From Azospirillum formosense (GTDB taxonomy: Bacteria; Pseudomonadota; Alphaproteobacteria; Azospirillales; Azospirillaceae): DNA of 64,000 nucleotides. The notes under the pieces were generated by a model that did no database searches, was not told the DNA's origin, and saw only the letters and a list, made by a program, of their open reading frames with translations. A program made the translations under genes and the position numbers. The stretch is from positions 139,001 through 203,000 of the forward strand of contig NZ_CP159403.1 of the NCBI RefSeq assembly GCF_040500525.1. Reading direction: 5' to 3'. Shown piece after piece: positions 1-8,946 of the stretch. The stretch's first letter is position 1; every line of letters starts with the position of its first letter.

Positions 1-369
1 GCCGAGAAACCGCCCGATGAACACCGCGGCGAAGCCGTAGCGGCGGAAGAGCAGGCGCGATTTCGCCACCTTCGCCCGGTATCGGGACAGGGGCCGCCGG
101 TACACCACCGCCGGCCCCAGCCAGCGTCCCAGGCTGTAGGACACGGCGTCGCCCGCGACGGCTCCCAGGACGGCTCCGACAATCACCGGGAGCGGGTCGA
201 TGATGCCCAGCCCCAGAAGCGTACCGAACATGATCATGAGGGCCGTCGCCGGCACGGCGAGGCCGACCAGGACCACCGACTCGCAGAACGCCACGACCGC
301 CACGATCGGGCCGGCCCAGTCATGATGGCGTTCCAGGAAATGCATGGCCATCTCGACGGCTGCATCCAT
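1..369 (-). CDS. DedA-family membrane protein (partial, C-terminus outside window)
   Basis: The first 123 codons run from an ATG at 369 to the window edge without a stop, so the gene is cut. The translation begins MDAAVEMAMHFLERHHDWAG, then a hydrophobic stretch (IVAVVAFCESVVLVGLAVPA), a second membrane segment and the loop GAVAGDAVSYSLGRWLG, and ends in RYGFAAVFIGRFLG. The F-x-E-S start of the first helix, the G-D-x-x-x-Y-x-x-G-R motif and the R-x-G-x-x-x-V-x-x-G-R-F motif are typical of DedA (SNARE-associated) integral membrane proteins, which include undecaprenyl-phosphate and lipid flippases. An in-frame GTG lies four codons upstream. It is divergent from uppP, another undecaprenyl-phosphate gene, which fits a lipid-carrier role. 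Substrate unknown. Confidence 0.85.
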   Translation of the reverse strand, partial: MDAAVEMAMHFLERHHDWAGPIVAVVAFCESVVLVGLAVPATALMIMFGTLLGLGIIDPLPVIVGAVLGAVAGDAVSYSLGRWLGPAVVYRRPLSRYRAKVAKSRLLFRRYGFAAVFIGRFLG

Positions 370-588
370 GATGTGATCCACCTTCGGCCGTTTCAGGGGA
401 GCGGGGAGACGGCACCGCCGTCGCGGACCTCCTCCAACCGTCCCAACCAGTCCTAGCCGCGGCGGCTGACACGATCCTGACGGCTTCCCGCTTGCGCCGC
501 GGAATCGCCGGTCCGCATCAGGTGCGTGTCAGCTCGCGACGGCAGGCTGCCGTCCCACACGACACCAAGAAGAAACGGAGACGGGACG

Positions 589-1413
589 ATGCCGATATGG
601 GAAGCGGCTGTTCTGGGGCTCTTGCAGGGCCTGACCGAGTTCCTGCCGATCTCGTCGAGCGCGCATCTGAGGATCGCGGGGGAGTTCCTGCCGTCCGGCG
701 CCGATCCCGGCGCGGCCTTCACCGCCATCACGCAGATCGGCACCGAACTGGCCGTCCTCATCTATTTCCGGGAGGATCTGATGCGGATCGCGACGGCGAT
801 GATCCGCCAAGTATCGGGAATTGGCGGCCATGTCCCGGAGGACGCGCGCCTCGGATGGCTGATCGTGGTCGGCAGCGTGCCCATCGTCGTCCTCGGCCTG
901 CTGTTCAGCGGAGCCATCGAAACGAGCCTGCGCAGCCTCTACATCGTCGCCTCCACGCTCATCGTGTTCGGCATCATCCTGGGCTTCGCGGACCGGTACG
1001 GCCGCCGGCGCAAGGTGCTGGCCGAGCTGTCGTGGCGCGACGGCCTTCTGCTCGGCTTCGCCCAGGCAATGGCGCTCATTCCCGGCGTGTCGCGGTCGGG
1101 GGGCACCATCACCGCGGCTCTGATGCTGGGCTTCACGCGGGAGGCGGCGGCGCGCTATTCCTTCCTCCTCGCCGTTCCGGCGGTGTTCGGGTCGGGCTTC
1201 TACCAGCTCGCCAAATCCTGGGGGGAGCCGCAGCACGTCGCCCTCGCCCCGACGATCGTGGCGACCGCCGTCGCCTTCCTCGTCGGCTACATCGTGATCG
1301 TCGCGTTCCTGAAGCTGGTCTCGCGGGCGTCCTTCATGCCGTTCGTGATCTACCGCACGGTGCTGGGGCTCGCGCTGCTGGCGCTGCTGCAGCTCGGCGT
1401 GGTCACGCCCTGA
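589..1413 (+). CDS. uppP: Undecaprenyl-diphosphatase UppP (BacA)
   Basis: Integral membrane phosphatase that recycles undecaprenyl pyrophosphate to the monophosphate carrier used for peptidoglycan and other envelope polymers; extra copies give bacitracin resistance. The 274-residue protein has both family signatures: Q13GLTE17 with FLPISSSAHL (the (E/Q)xxxE motif with conserved His) and PGVSRSGGT near residues 165-173. Several hydrophobic helices follow. The ATG at 589 is chosen because it opens directly into the first motif region (MPIWEAAVLGLLQG) and follows a GGAG about 10 bases upstream; the longer frame adds 21 unlikely residues. The stop overlaps the convergent kinase gene by 11 bases. 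Confidence 0.95.
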   Translation: MPIWEAAVLGLLQGLTEFLPISSSAHLRIAGEFLPSGADPGAAFTAITQIGTELAVLIYFREDLMRIATAMIRQVSGIGGHVPEDARLGWLIVVGSVPIVVLGLLFSGAIETSLRSLYIVASTLIVFGIILGFADRYGRRRKVLAELSWRDGLLLGFAQAMALIPGVSRSGGTITAALMLGFTREAAARYSFLLAVPAVFGSGFYQLAKSWGEPQHVALAPTIVATAVAFLVGYIVIVAFLKLVSRASFMPFVIYRTVLGLALLALLQLGVVTP

Positions 1414-2737
1414 GGGGGGCCGGGCTGCGGGCGTCGAGCGGGGCCAGCGGCACGATCAGCTCGATGGCGAAGGTGGGGCCGATTCCGATGCGGGCGTCCC
1501 CACCCAGGTTGCGCAGGATGCGGCGGACGATGGCCAGGCCGAGCCCCGACCCCGGCGAATTCTGCGCGCCCTTGTGGAAGCGCTCGAACAGCACGTCGCC
1601 CTCGTCCCGGGGGACCGCCGGCCCTTCGTCGGACACGCGCAGGACCGCCGTGCCTTCCTCCCGGCTCGCGAGGGACACCGAGACCCGCCCCTTGCCGTGG
1701 CGGAAGGCGTTGTCGAGGAGGTTCCTCAGGGCCTGGCGAAGCTGCCGGTGCGCGTCCGCGACGACCAGACCCTCGGCGACGTCGACATCGATCGTTCGTG
1801 AGGCCGCCTCGTAGGCCGGGAGCATGTCGGCGACGGCCTCCCGGACGATCCTGGCGAGCCCGACGGGAGCGTCCGGCTCATGCAGACCCCGGTCGCCACC
1901 CTGGTCGGCGCGGGCCAGGGCCAGGAGCTGGTCGATGAGGTGGCGCATCTGGTCCATGTCCTGCGCGATGGCGCTCCAGTCGGGGCTTGGCTCCGTGCGC
2001 GCCTTCTGCAGCCGCAGATCGAGCACGGCGAGCGGCGTCCTCAGCTCATGAGCGGCATCGGCGGTGAATCGCCGTTCGATTTCGTACGCCGACGACAAGC
2101 GGTCCAGCGCCTGGTTGGCGGAGATCGCCAGCGGAACGATCTCTTCCGGCAGCTCGCGGAGCGGGATGCGCCGGTCGGGATGGGCGACGCCGATGGTCGC
2201 GGCAAGGTCGGCCGCGCGGCGGACCGAGCCCAGCATCCAGCGCGCCAGGAAGATGATCGACACCAGCGAGATGGCCGCCAGGATCGCGATGACCACGGAC
2301 GACCCGGCCATGCGCTCGCGGAACAGCTGGCACAGCTCCTCGCAATCCTCCCAGTCGTTGCGGCTCGCGACGAGCACGCGGTCGTCGCCGATCCGGCGCG
2401 CCGTGATGGCGGTCCGCGCGGTCTCCGGGACCGCCTCCGGATCGCGGAACGGCAGCGGTGCGGCGCCCGCCGGCGTGCTCGCGACGAGGTCGCCGGAGCG
2501 CGTGTAGAGCGCGTAGCGCCAGTCCGAGGCGGAGAACTGCGCGGGCAGCGCGCCGAGGTTCGACCCGTCGGGGGCGGGCGTCACCGTGGCGAGAAGGGTG
2601 TCCACCTGCTCGTTCAGGACGTGCGCGCGGATGTCCTCGTCCAGGTCGAGAAGGTAGATCACGACGTTGCCCGCCCCCAGCGCGAAGACGAGCGCCATGA
2701 CCAGGAGCAGGCGGGACCGCAGGCTATTCATCCGCAA
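1403..2737 (-). CDS. Two-component sensor histidine kinase (EnvZ/QseC class)
   Basis: Inner-membrane sensor kinase of 444 residues. Visible in order: transmembrane segment about 9-30, periplasmic loop about 31-144, second segment about 146-167, a HAMP-like linker, the HisKA box HELRTP with the phospho-acceptor at about His230, the N box NLLDNAFRHG near 339-348 and the glycine-rich ATP box SPGSGLGLAIV near 394-404. The start overlaps the end of the response regulator gene by 14 bases, showing translational coupling. MNSLRS two codons downstream is an equally good start. The signal is not readable from sequence; the loop has a DWEDCEELC segment with two cysteines. Confidence 0.92.
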   Translation of the reverse strand: MRMNSLRSRLLLVMALVFALGAGNVVIYLLDLDEDIRAHVLNEQVDTLLATVTPAPDGSNLGALPAQFSASDWRYALYTRSGDLVASTPAGAAPLPFRDPEAVPETARTAITARRIGDDRVLVASRNDWEDCEELCQLFRERMAGSSVVIAILAAISLVSIIFLARWMLGSVRRAADLAATIGVAHPDRRIPLRELPEEIVPLAISANQALDRLSSAYEIERRFTADAAHELRTPLAVLDLRLQKARTEPSPDWSAIAQDMDQMRHLIDQLLALARADQGGDRGLHEPDAPVGLARIVREAVADMLPAYEAASRTIDVDVAEGLVVADAHRQLRQALRNLLDNAFRHGKGRVSVSLASREEGTAVLRVSDEGPAVPRDEGDVLFERFHKGAQNSPGSGLGLAIVRRILRNLGGDARIGIGPTFAIELIVPLAPLDARSPAPLRA

Positions 2738-3419
2738 GCGCCTGCGCTTCCGCCGTCATCCTGTAGCCGACGCCGCGGACCGTCGCGATCTGGACGCGGG
2801 CGCCGGCCGCCAGGAGCTTTTTGCGCAGGCGGGAGACGATCGCCTCGATCGCGTTCGGCGTGACGGCCTCATGGATGGCGTAGAGCCTGTCATCCAGCCG
2901 GTCCTTGATGACGATGCGCGGCGCCGACCGCATCAGCTCCTCCAGCAGCGCGAACTCCTTGCGCCCGAGGTCGAGCGACCGCGCATCCACCCGGACGTCC
3001 CGCGACGAGACGTCGAAGCTGAGGTTGCCGAGCGTGAAGGACTCCGTCTGGCGCGGCCCCGGCCGGCGGAGGACGGCGCGCAGCCGGGCCTCAAGCTCCC
3101 TGAGGTCGAAGGGCTTGACCAGATAATCGTCGGCTCCGGCGTTCAACCCCGCGAGACGGCTTTCCAGGGCGTCGCGGGCCGTCAGGATGAGCACCGGCAC
3201 GCCGTGCGAAGCCCGCCGCCGGACATGCTCCAGCACGGCCATGCCGCTCGCCCCGGGCAGGCCGAGGTCGAGCACGACGCCGTCGTAGCGCGTGATCCCG
3301 AGCGCCGCGATCGCATCTTCGGCGGAACCGACGCAATCCACCACGAAGCCGACCCTCGCCAGATGGCCGGCGACCATCTCCGACAGGGCCTGATGATCCT
3401 CCACCAGCAGCAGTCTCAC
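2724..3419 (-). CDS. OmpR-family response regulator
   Basis: DNA-binding response regulator of 231 residues, partner of the kinase that overlaps its 3' end. The receiver shows acidic D8, phospho-acceptor D51 (DLGLPG), T80 and K102 (VKPF). A winged-helix Trans_reg_C domain follows, ending in AIEAIVSRLRKKL and TVRGVGYRM, the usual recognition-helix region. The start is a GTG at 3419 giving MRLLLVEDHQ, the canonical receiver N-terminus; the longer frame adds 47 non-conserved residues running into the upstream gene. It lies 16 bases after the amidoligase stop, so the three minus-strand genes look like one transcript. Confidence 0.92.
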   Translation of the reverse strand: MRLLLVEDHQALSEMVAGHLARVGFVVDCVGSAEDAIAALGITRYDGVVLDLGLPGASGMAVLEHVRRRASHGVPVLILTARDALESRLAGLNAGADDYLVKPFDLRELEARLRAVLRRPGPRQTESFTLGNLSFDVSSRDVRVDARSLDLGRKEFALLEELMRSAPRIVIKDRLDDRLYAIHEAVTPNAIEAIVSRLRKKLLAAGARVQIATVRGVGYRMTAEAQALADE

Positions 3420-3435
3420 CGCGTCCTCGCTGGCA

Positions 3436-4398
3436 TCAGGCCGCCCGTTCCCGCAGGGACCGCCAACGCCGCAAGAGGTCGTCGCGGTCGCCGGCCAGCG
3501 CTTCCACCCCGGCCCAGCCGTTCCAGGCGCCGACGATGCTCCACGCCGGATCGCTGACATGGGCCTGCGGCAGGCGGTAATGAAAGACGGCCCGGCTTCC
3601 GATCTTCTCGTGGGGAAGCGCCGCCCTCACCCGGTCGGGGAAGAGGTGCAGGAACAGGGGCAGCAGGTCGAGGTCGCGGTTGCGCGTCGGGTTGGCCGCA
3701 AGATAGTCCTCGGCCAGGGTCGGCAGGTCCGGCCAGTAGTCCGGGGCGATGACGCGGCTGACATAGTCGTCCGGATAGGGCGCGGGCAGGAAGGCCGGGG
3801 CGAGGCCGCGCCCGGCCGTCTCGCGGCGCAGCCGGGCGTTTCGCAGGAGGAACGCCTTCAGCACGGCGGTGATGGTGCCGGCGTCGAGGTCGGGCGGATC
3901 GATGTTGAAATGCAGCCCGAGCGATCCCAGCCACGTCGTCCCGGCGCCGCGGGCGCCCGCGGCGCGCAGCGCCCGCACGGCCTCGTCCACGCGGTGCAGC
4001 TCGTCGAAGGGGAGCGGCGCGGTGATCAGTTCACGCGGCACGACGCCCGCCAAAGCCGTGCCGATCCAGGCGGCCAGCGCCGGGGTCAGGCGAAGGCGCT
4101 GGGCCGCCGTCCGCCGCGGGTGGGCGTGGCGCAGGTCGAGTTCGACGCCGAGGCGTCCGATCGCGGTGTCCGGAACATGGAAGGCATGGGGGTCCTCCTC
4201 GACGCAGGTTCCGCCGAACGCGCGCGCCAGCGCCTGGGCGGCGGTCCGGGCGCTGATGCCCAGGAACTCGATCTCCACCCCCACGCGCCGGACCGCCCCG
4301 CGGGCGGTTCGCGTGGTCGGCGGCCGTCGGAAGCGGAGGGAGGTCCTGCGGCCTGCGGACGGGAGAGCGGCTGCCGGCGGGGGGGCATGATTGCGCAT
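3436..4398 (-). CDS. Putative amidoligase (Amidoligase_2-like)
   Basis: A 320-residue protein. After a basic, probably disordered N-terminus comes VGVEIEF (residues 39-45), the E-x-E motif that opens the glutamine-synthetase-like amidoligase fold, then ELITAPLPFDEL, SLGLHFNIDPPDLD and HPRRTAAQ-type segments. The family is predicted to form amide bonds between carboxylate and amine groups, often in peptide or cell-wall modification. First gene of an apparent operon with an OmpR regulator and kinase, without the glutamine amidotransferase or gamma-glutamyl cyclotransferase partners often seen with this family. ATGs at 4398 and 4407 are both possible. Function is inferred; no substrate can be assigned. 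Confidence 0.75.
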   Translation of the reverse strand: MRNHAPPPAAALPSAGRRTSLRFRRPPTTRTARGAVRRVGVEIEFLGISARTAAQALARAFGGTCVEEDPHAFHVPDTAIGRLGVELDLRHAHPRRTAAQRLRLTPALAAWIGTALAGVVPRELITAPLPFDELHRVDEAVRALRAAGARGAGTTWLGSLGLHFNIDPPDLDAGTITAVLKAFLLRNARLRRETAGRGLAPAFLPAPYPDDYVSRVIAPDYWPDLPTLAEDYLAANPTRNRDLDLLPLFLHLFPDRVRAALPHEKIGSRAVFHYRLPQAHVSDPAWSIVGAWNGWAGVEALAGDRDDLLRRWRSLRERAA

Positions 4399-4629
4399 GC
4401 CCCGCATGTGGCCCCGCGCTTCCGGTTTCCAAGATGGGCCGCTGCAACGCACAAAATTCCCATCATGCGCATTGGGGGCGTCCCGGGGTGCGGCTCCGCC
4501 GCAAGGCGCGGGAAACCCGACCACAGGCGCGATGCCGCCCGGACACGCAATGCCGACTGGACGCGCAAAGGCCGTGCCCCCAAATAGGCGGGCGTCACTT
4601 GGGGACGCCATTTGGGGACCGCCGAAGCC

Positions 4630-5100
4630 ATGCCGATCACCGCGCGCACCGCAGCCCTCGTCATCGCCGCCGGCCTGTGCGCCGCCACTCCCGCCGCCGC
4701 GGCCGACCCGGCGCCCGGAACCGGGCCGCTGTGCTCGCCGACGGTGTCCGCCGCCCTGACCAGTTGGGACATGGGGCTGCAGGCCGCCGGCAAGTTCGGC
4801 GACCGCGCCGTCGCCCTGGCGAAGGAGAAGGGGCGGGAATACATCCTGCCGCTGCTCGGCATCGATCCGGCGGATTCGCGACCCGGCGCCGAGGACGGGA
4901 CCAGCGCCATCGGCCGCCTGCTCGAATCGAGCCGGCAGGACCCGCGGCAGCGTCTGGATCTGTGCATGGCGATCACCGGGGCGGTCGAAGCGGCGAAGGG
5001 CTCGACGGCGGCCGGCCTGGAGGCGCTGAAGCGGGCCCTGGACGGCGTCGCCGGGCCGGCGCCGGCGGAAAAACCGGCGGACGGGCAGATCCGGATCTGA
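4630..5100 (+). CDS. Small exported hypothetical protein
   Basis: A 156-residue protein with a clear Sec signal peptide (MPITARTAALVIAAGLCAAT, cleavage probably after PAAAA near residue 22). The mature part holds two cysteines (in PLCSPTV and LDLCMAI) that could form a disulphide, and an amphipathic helical region. No family recognised. The ATG at 4630 starts the signal peptide cleanly; an in-frame ATG at 4612 would add six residues. It stands alone on this strand, followed 21 bases later by a long inverted repeat that may end its transcript. Confidence 0.65.
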   Translation: MPITARTAALVIAAGLCAATPAAAADPAPGTGPLCSPTVSAALTSWDMGLQAAGKFGDRAVALAKEKGREYILPLLGIDPADSRPGAEDGTSAIGRLLESSRQDPRQRLDLCMAITGAVEAAKGSTAAGLEALKRALDGVAGPAPAEKPADGQIRI

Positions 5101-5548
5101 CGGCCTCGCCAAGCGGGACGGGGCGGCACAAAGCCGTTGGCGCCCCCGCCATTCATCGGTACCGCCAACGGTTTTGTGCCGCCGCCCCGACTTCACGGTT
5201 GCGCGAAGGCGTGCCGAAACCACATGATCGCGGCAGGTGCAACAAAGACGGAGCGCCCCCGGCGACCGGCCGGGGACATTATGAACGTTTCAAGCGGCCC
5301 TTGTAGGCCGCAGGGCACCCGGCCCGACCGGATGTCCTGCGGCGTTCCCCCGCAGCCCGATTCGGGCGATTCACAAGACGCAGACCCGTGGCCGGAGACG
5401 CCCCGGCAGCCAGGCCGGACGTCGAGCCGGTGCAGGGCCCAGGCCAGGGCATTCCCCGCCCCGCCCGGCCCGCGCCCGTGGTCAGCAGCCCAACCGCCCC
5501 TGAGCCGTTGGAGCCCGCCGTCTCTCCTCACGTCTGGAATCGCCTGCC
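5101..5548. other. Intergenic region, 448 bases, no gene seen
   Basis: Between the small exported protein and the CNNM gene. It holds the 21-base inverted repeat at 5122-5183 and GC-rich DNA with several short self-complementary stretches around 5300-5370. The frames crossing it have no family features or convincing ribosome binding site. I looked for a yybP-ykoY or Mg-sensing leader, since CNNM/CorC genes sometimes carry one, and did not recognise one. Confidence 0.6.
5122..5183. repeat. Long inverted repeat (21-base arms, 20-base loop)
   Basis: Arms 5122-5142 (starting GGCGGCACAAAG) and 5163-5183 (ending TTTTGTGCCGCC) match at 20 of 21 positions, the odd one able to form a G-U pair in RNA. 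The hairpin starts 21 bases after a stop codon, which fits a transcript end, but no U-run follows, so it is not a standard intrinsic terminator. It could be an mRNA 3' stabilising hairpin or a dispersed REP-like element. Confidence 0.7.
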
Positions 5549-6859
5549 ATGCTGTCTTTTGAAATCGCCATCATCGTCGCGCTGACCCTGTTGAACGGGG
5601 TGTTCGCCATGTCGGAGCTGGCCGTCGTCTCGTCGCGCAAGGCCCGGCTGCAGAGCATGGCCGATCAGGGCAACGGCGGCGCCCGGATGGCGCTGCGGCT
5701 GATCGATGACCCGAGCCGCTTCCTCAGCACGGTGCAGATCGGCATCACGCTGGTCGGCGTCGTCGCCGGCGCGTACGGCGGCGCGACTCTGGGCGACCGG
5801 CTCGGCCAATGGCTCGACAGCTTTCCCGCCCTGGCCGGACGGGGCGAACTCCTCGGCGTCGGCGGCGTGCTGGTCGTCATCACCTACCTGTCGATCGTCC
5901 TGGGCGAGCTGATTCCCAAGCGGATCGCGCTGAAGAGCCCGGAGCGCGTGGCCTCGCTGATCGCCCCGCCGATGCGCCTGCTGTCGCGCATCGCCGCTCC
6001 CTTCGTCTGGCTGCTCGGGGCGTCGACCGACCTGCTGCTGCGCCTGCTTGGCCTGCAGGGGGCGCGGGAGGAATCGGTCACCGAGGAGGAGGTCCGCTCG
6101 ATGATCTCCGAAGGCACGCAGGCCGGCGTGTTCGCTCCGGCCGAGAAGGAGATGATCGACGGCGTGTTGCGGCTGGCCGACCGGACGGTGCGCACCATCA
6201 TGATCCCGCGTCCCGACGTCGCGTGGCTGGATCTGGGCAAGACGCAGGCCGAACAGTTGGCGGCGATCCGCGCCGGGGGGCATTCCCGCTACCCGGTGTG
6301 CCGCGGAGAACTCGACGAGCTGGTCGGCGTCCTCCACACCCGCGATCTGGTCGAGGCGCTCGTCGAGGGCCGGCCGTTCGACCTGGAGACCCAGGCTGTC
6401 CGGCCCCTGGTCGTTCATGACGGCACGCCGATCCTGAAGCTGCTGGAGCTGATGAAGACCTCGGGCCACCATCTGGCGGTGGTCGTCGACGAGTATGGCA
6501 GCATCGAGGGCATCGTCACGCTGACCGACATTCTGGAAACCATCGCCGGCGATCTTCCGGAGGCCGGCGAGGCCATGGAAACCGCTGCGGTGCGTCGGGA
6601 GGACGGGTCGTGGCTGGTGGAGGGCTGGATGCCGGTGGACGAGTTCGAGGACACCCTCGCGCTGCGCGGGGTGCGCGGCAACGGGGACTTCCACACCGTG
6701 GCCGGTCTGGTGCTCCATCACCTGGGCCACGTTCCGGTGGCCGGCGAAGCGTTCGAATGGGAGGGCGTCCGGATCGAGGTCGTGGACATGGACGGCCGCC
6801 GGATCGACAAGCTGCTGGTCGTTCCCCGGCCCGACCCTGCCGCCGCCGCCGAGGAGTAA
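5549..6859 (+). CDS. CNNM/CorC-HlyC family membrane protein with CBS pair
   Basis: A 436-residue protein often annotated as hemolysin or TlyC. Order: DUF21 (CNNM) transmembrane domain, residues 1 to about 185 (MLSFEIAIIVALTLLNGVFA, AMSELAVVSSRKARL, VLGELIPKRIAL); two CBS domains about 200-335 (VRTIMIPRPDVAWL, HSRYPVCRGELDELVGVLH, LAVVVDEYGSIEGIVTLTDI); and the CorC_HlyC domain to the end. Family members are linked to Mg2+/Co2+ transport, with the CBS pair sensing nucleotides; the hemolysin name is historical. Complete and of normal length. A hairpin lies about 60 bases downstream. Confidence 0.92.
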   Translation: MLSFEIAIIVALTLLNGVFAMSELAVVSSRKARLQSMADQGNGGARMALRLIDDPSRFLSTVQIGITLVGVVAGAYGGATLGDRLGQWLDSFPALAGRGELLGVGGVLVVITYLSIVLGELIPKRIALKSPERVASLIAPPMRLLSRIAAPFVWLLGASTDLLLRLLGLQGAREESVTEEEVRSMISEGTQAGVFAPAEKEMIDGVLRLADRTVRTIMIPRPDVAWLDLGKTQAEQLAAIRAGGHSRYPVCRGELDELVGVLHTRDLVEALVEGRPFDLETQAVRPLVVHDGTPILKLLELMKTSGHHLAVVVDEYGSIEGIVTLTDILETIAGDLPEAGEAMETAAVRREDGSWLVEGWMPVDEFEDTLALRGVRGNGDFHTVAGLVLHHLGHVPVAGEAFEWEGVRIEVVDMDGRRIDKLLVVPRPDPAAAAEE

Positions 6860-6918
6860 CCGGAGCCCCGGTCCGAACGCCGCGCAGCCAGCCCCATCCG
6901 GGGCAAGGTTGGAAGCCG

Positions 6919-6954
6919 GAAACCGCAAGGGCGCGACGTGCGCCCGGCGGTTTC
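6919..6954. terminator. Bidirectional hairpin between convergent genes
   Basis: GAAACCG and CGGTTTC form the outer stem, GGGCGC and GCGCCC the inner stem, around a GACGT loop with a small internal bulge. A-rich and T-rich bases at the foot give a short U-run in both directions. It sits between the stops at 6859 (plus) and 7066 (minus), as expected for a shared terminator. Confidence 0.65.
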
Positions 6955-7065
6955 GGGCGATCCCCGATCCCGGCGGCGCGCCCGCCAGCGATACGGCGGC
7001 GTCAGCGGCGCGCCTGCCGGTGCCCTTTGGGGGAACCGGGGCGAGCCGGTCGCCCGACCGGGCTG

Positions 7066-8946
7066 TCAGAGCTTCTCGCCGTCAGCCAGCTGCGACGGCG
7101 GAATGGCAAGGCCGGCCTTGCGCAGGCCATCGACGATCCGGACGATGGTGTTCGGATGGATGTTGCGGCGCTCGAACTCCGAGATCGCCTTGATGGGGAA
7201 GTTCGGGTCGAGCCGCAGGATCTCGGAGACGGCCTTCGCCGCCTCGCCCCGGTTTCCGGTCTGGCCGTGTATCATCGCCAGCGCGACGTGGCCGAGAATG
7301 ATCTCCCGCCCGAGATTGGCCCGCCGCATCTCCTCCAGCGCGTCGTCGTAGCGGCCGTTCACGTAATGATACGTGGCGATCACGAGGCGGTACCAGCTCG
7401 GCTGCGCAGGGTTGCGCGTGAAGGCTTCGCGGATCAGCGGAATTCCGCGCTCCCAGTCACCGGTCAGGCTGTAGCAGCGCCCCAGGTCGGCGAGGATGGC
7501 GCTGTCGTTCGGGTTGAGCGCGAGCGCCCGTTCGTACGCGGCGATGCTGAGCTGCGGCTCACGGCGCATCCACCAGGCGAGCCCGAGCGCCTGATGGGAC
7601 AACGCGCTGTCCGGAGCCAGCGCCACCGCGCGCTCGGCCAGTTGGAGCCCGTCCTCGATCGGATTGCGGCGCGCCGGACGGGGGTTGAAGCCGAGCCGGG
7701 CCTCGTCGATGGTGACCATGGCGAGCGCCGCCCAGGCTTCGGGGTAGCCGGGGTCGTTCCTGGTCGTCCGTTCCAGGCAATCCCGCACCTCGGCATGCAG
7801 GGCGGCGCTGAGCTGGCGCCAATAGTGGCGGGTGCGCAGAAGGCAGGCGTAGGACGACAGGTCCTGCGGCGCGTGCTGGCCGTTCAGCCGCGCCTCCTCG
7901 CGCTCGATCACACCGTCCGTCTGCGCCAGGGTGCGCGTGACCTGAACGGCGATGTCGTGGCGCAGATCCAGCAGCTTGGTCGGCGTGATGGCGCGACGGA
8001 AACTGTCCGACCACAGGTAGCGATGATCCTTGGCCGCGATCAGCGTGGCCGTGACCTGGATGAAATCGCCGGTTTGGGCGACGCTGCCCTTCAGCATGTA
8101 GTCGACGCGGGTGGTCGGCACGGCCTCGCGCAGGGCCGGCGCCGAAGGGTAGCGGAAGCTGGTGTCGGCGCCGAAGACCAGAAAATCGTCGAAGCGGACG
8201 AGCGCCGCGACGAGGTCCTCGGTGATGCCGTCGGCGACGAGGTCGAGAGCCGGATCGCCGGACCCGTTGGTGAAGGGCAGAACCAACAGGGCCGGACCGC
8301 GCACCGCTCGCGGTGCCGTGGCCGGCGGCGCGGCGCTCTCCGACGCGACCGTCGAGCCGGCGGGAGCGATGCCGCGCCAGCCGGCGAAAAGCCCCACCCC
8401 GGCCGCAGCCAGAATCGTGACCATGGCCGCGACGGCCAGCCAGCGGAGCGGACGGTCGATGTCGCGCCAAAGACGCAATGCCGCGCGCAGCGGGGCCAAG
8501 CTTTCAGGGGGTGGCGCCGAAGCCTTCCCGGAGGCGTTGTCCGCAAGGTCCGTCCCGGCGGCCGTGACGGGCGCCGGCGAGAACCGGGGGACGTAGCCGC
8601 CCTTGGGAATGGCGATGCGAAGCGGGTCGGCCGCGCCCTCGGTCAGATAATAATGCTCCAGGGAGCGGCGAAGGCGGCCGGCCTGGATGCGGACCACCGG
8701 ATCGAGCAGCGGGTCGAAGCTGGCGTCGCGGTCGAACACATCCATGGCGATGGTGTAGGCCTTGATGCGATTGGCGCGCCCGGCCAGGGTCTCCTGCACG
8801 ATGAACTGCAGAAAACGGCGGCCACGTGCGGAACCACGCAAGCTGCGGCTGGCCAGGACGCGCGCCAGCGCCGCATTGATGAGCGGTGCCGTGATGGTGG
8901 ATGCGGATAAGTCGGCGGTCTGCGGGTCATCGGAGGCGTGAAGCAC
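7066..8946 (-). CDS. Membrane protein with adenylate-cyclase-associated N-terminus, FlgO-like and TPR domains
   Basis: A 626-residue protein. N-terminal domain about 20-118 with FLQFIVQETLAGR, IKAYTIAMDVFDRDASFDP and DPVVRIQAGRLRRSLEHYY, the pattern usually found in alphaproteobacterial 'adenylate cyclase'/TPR proteins that lack a catalytic cyclase domain. One transmembrane helix at about 169-189, a FlgO/CadC-like domain from about 219 (ALLVLPFTNGSGD, GITEDLVAAL, YMLKGSVAQTGD), then TPRs from about 350 to the end. Start: the GTG at 8946 is preceded by GGAAGGAGGGCGCTC, an excellent ribosome site; the longer frame from 9069 lacks one. A signalling or scaffold role is likely. No GGDEF or cyclase catalytic domain is present. 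Confidence 0.8.
   Translation of the reverse strand: MLHASDDPQTADLSASTITAPLINAALARVLASRSLRGSARGRRFLQFIVQETLAGRANRIKAYTIAMDVFDRDASFDPLLDPVVRIQAGRLRRSLEHYYLTEGAADPLRIAIPKGGYVPRFSPAPVTAAGTDLADNASGKASAPPPESLAPLRAALRLWRDIDRPLRWLAVAAMVTILAAAGVGLFAGWRGIAPAGSTVASESAAPPATAPRAVRGPALLVLPFTNGSGDPALDLVADGITEDLVAALVRFDDFLVFGADTSFRYPSAPALREAVPTTRVDYMLKGSVAQTGDFIQVTATLIAAKDHRYLWSDSFRRAITPTKLLDLRHDIAVQVTRTLAQTDGVIEREEARLNGQHAPQDLSSYACLLRTRHYWRQLSAALHAEVRDCLERTTRNDPGYPEAWAALAMVTIDEARLGFNPRPARRNPIEDGLQLAERAVALAPDSALSHQALGLAWWMRREPQLSIAAYERALALNPNDSAILADLGRCYSLTGDWERGIPLIREAFTRNPAQPSWYRLVIATYHYVNGRYDDALEEMRRANLGREIILGHVALAMIHGQTGNRGEAAKAVSEILRLDPNFPIKAISEFERRNIHPNTIVRIVDGLRKAGLAIPPSQLADGEKL

Noticed and set aside
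5101-5548. Possible yybP-ykoY or Mg riboswitch before the CNNM gene
   Set aside because: The conserved loops of those leaders could not be matched; only general GC-rich hairpins are present.
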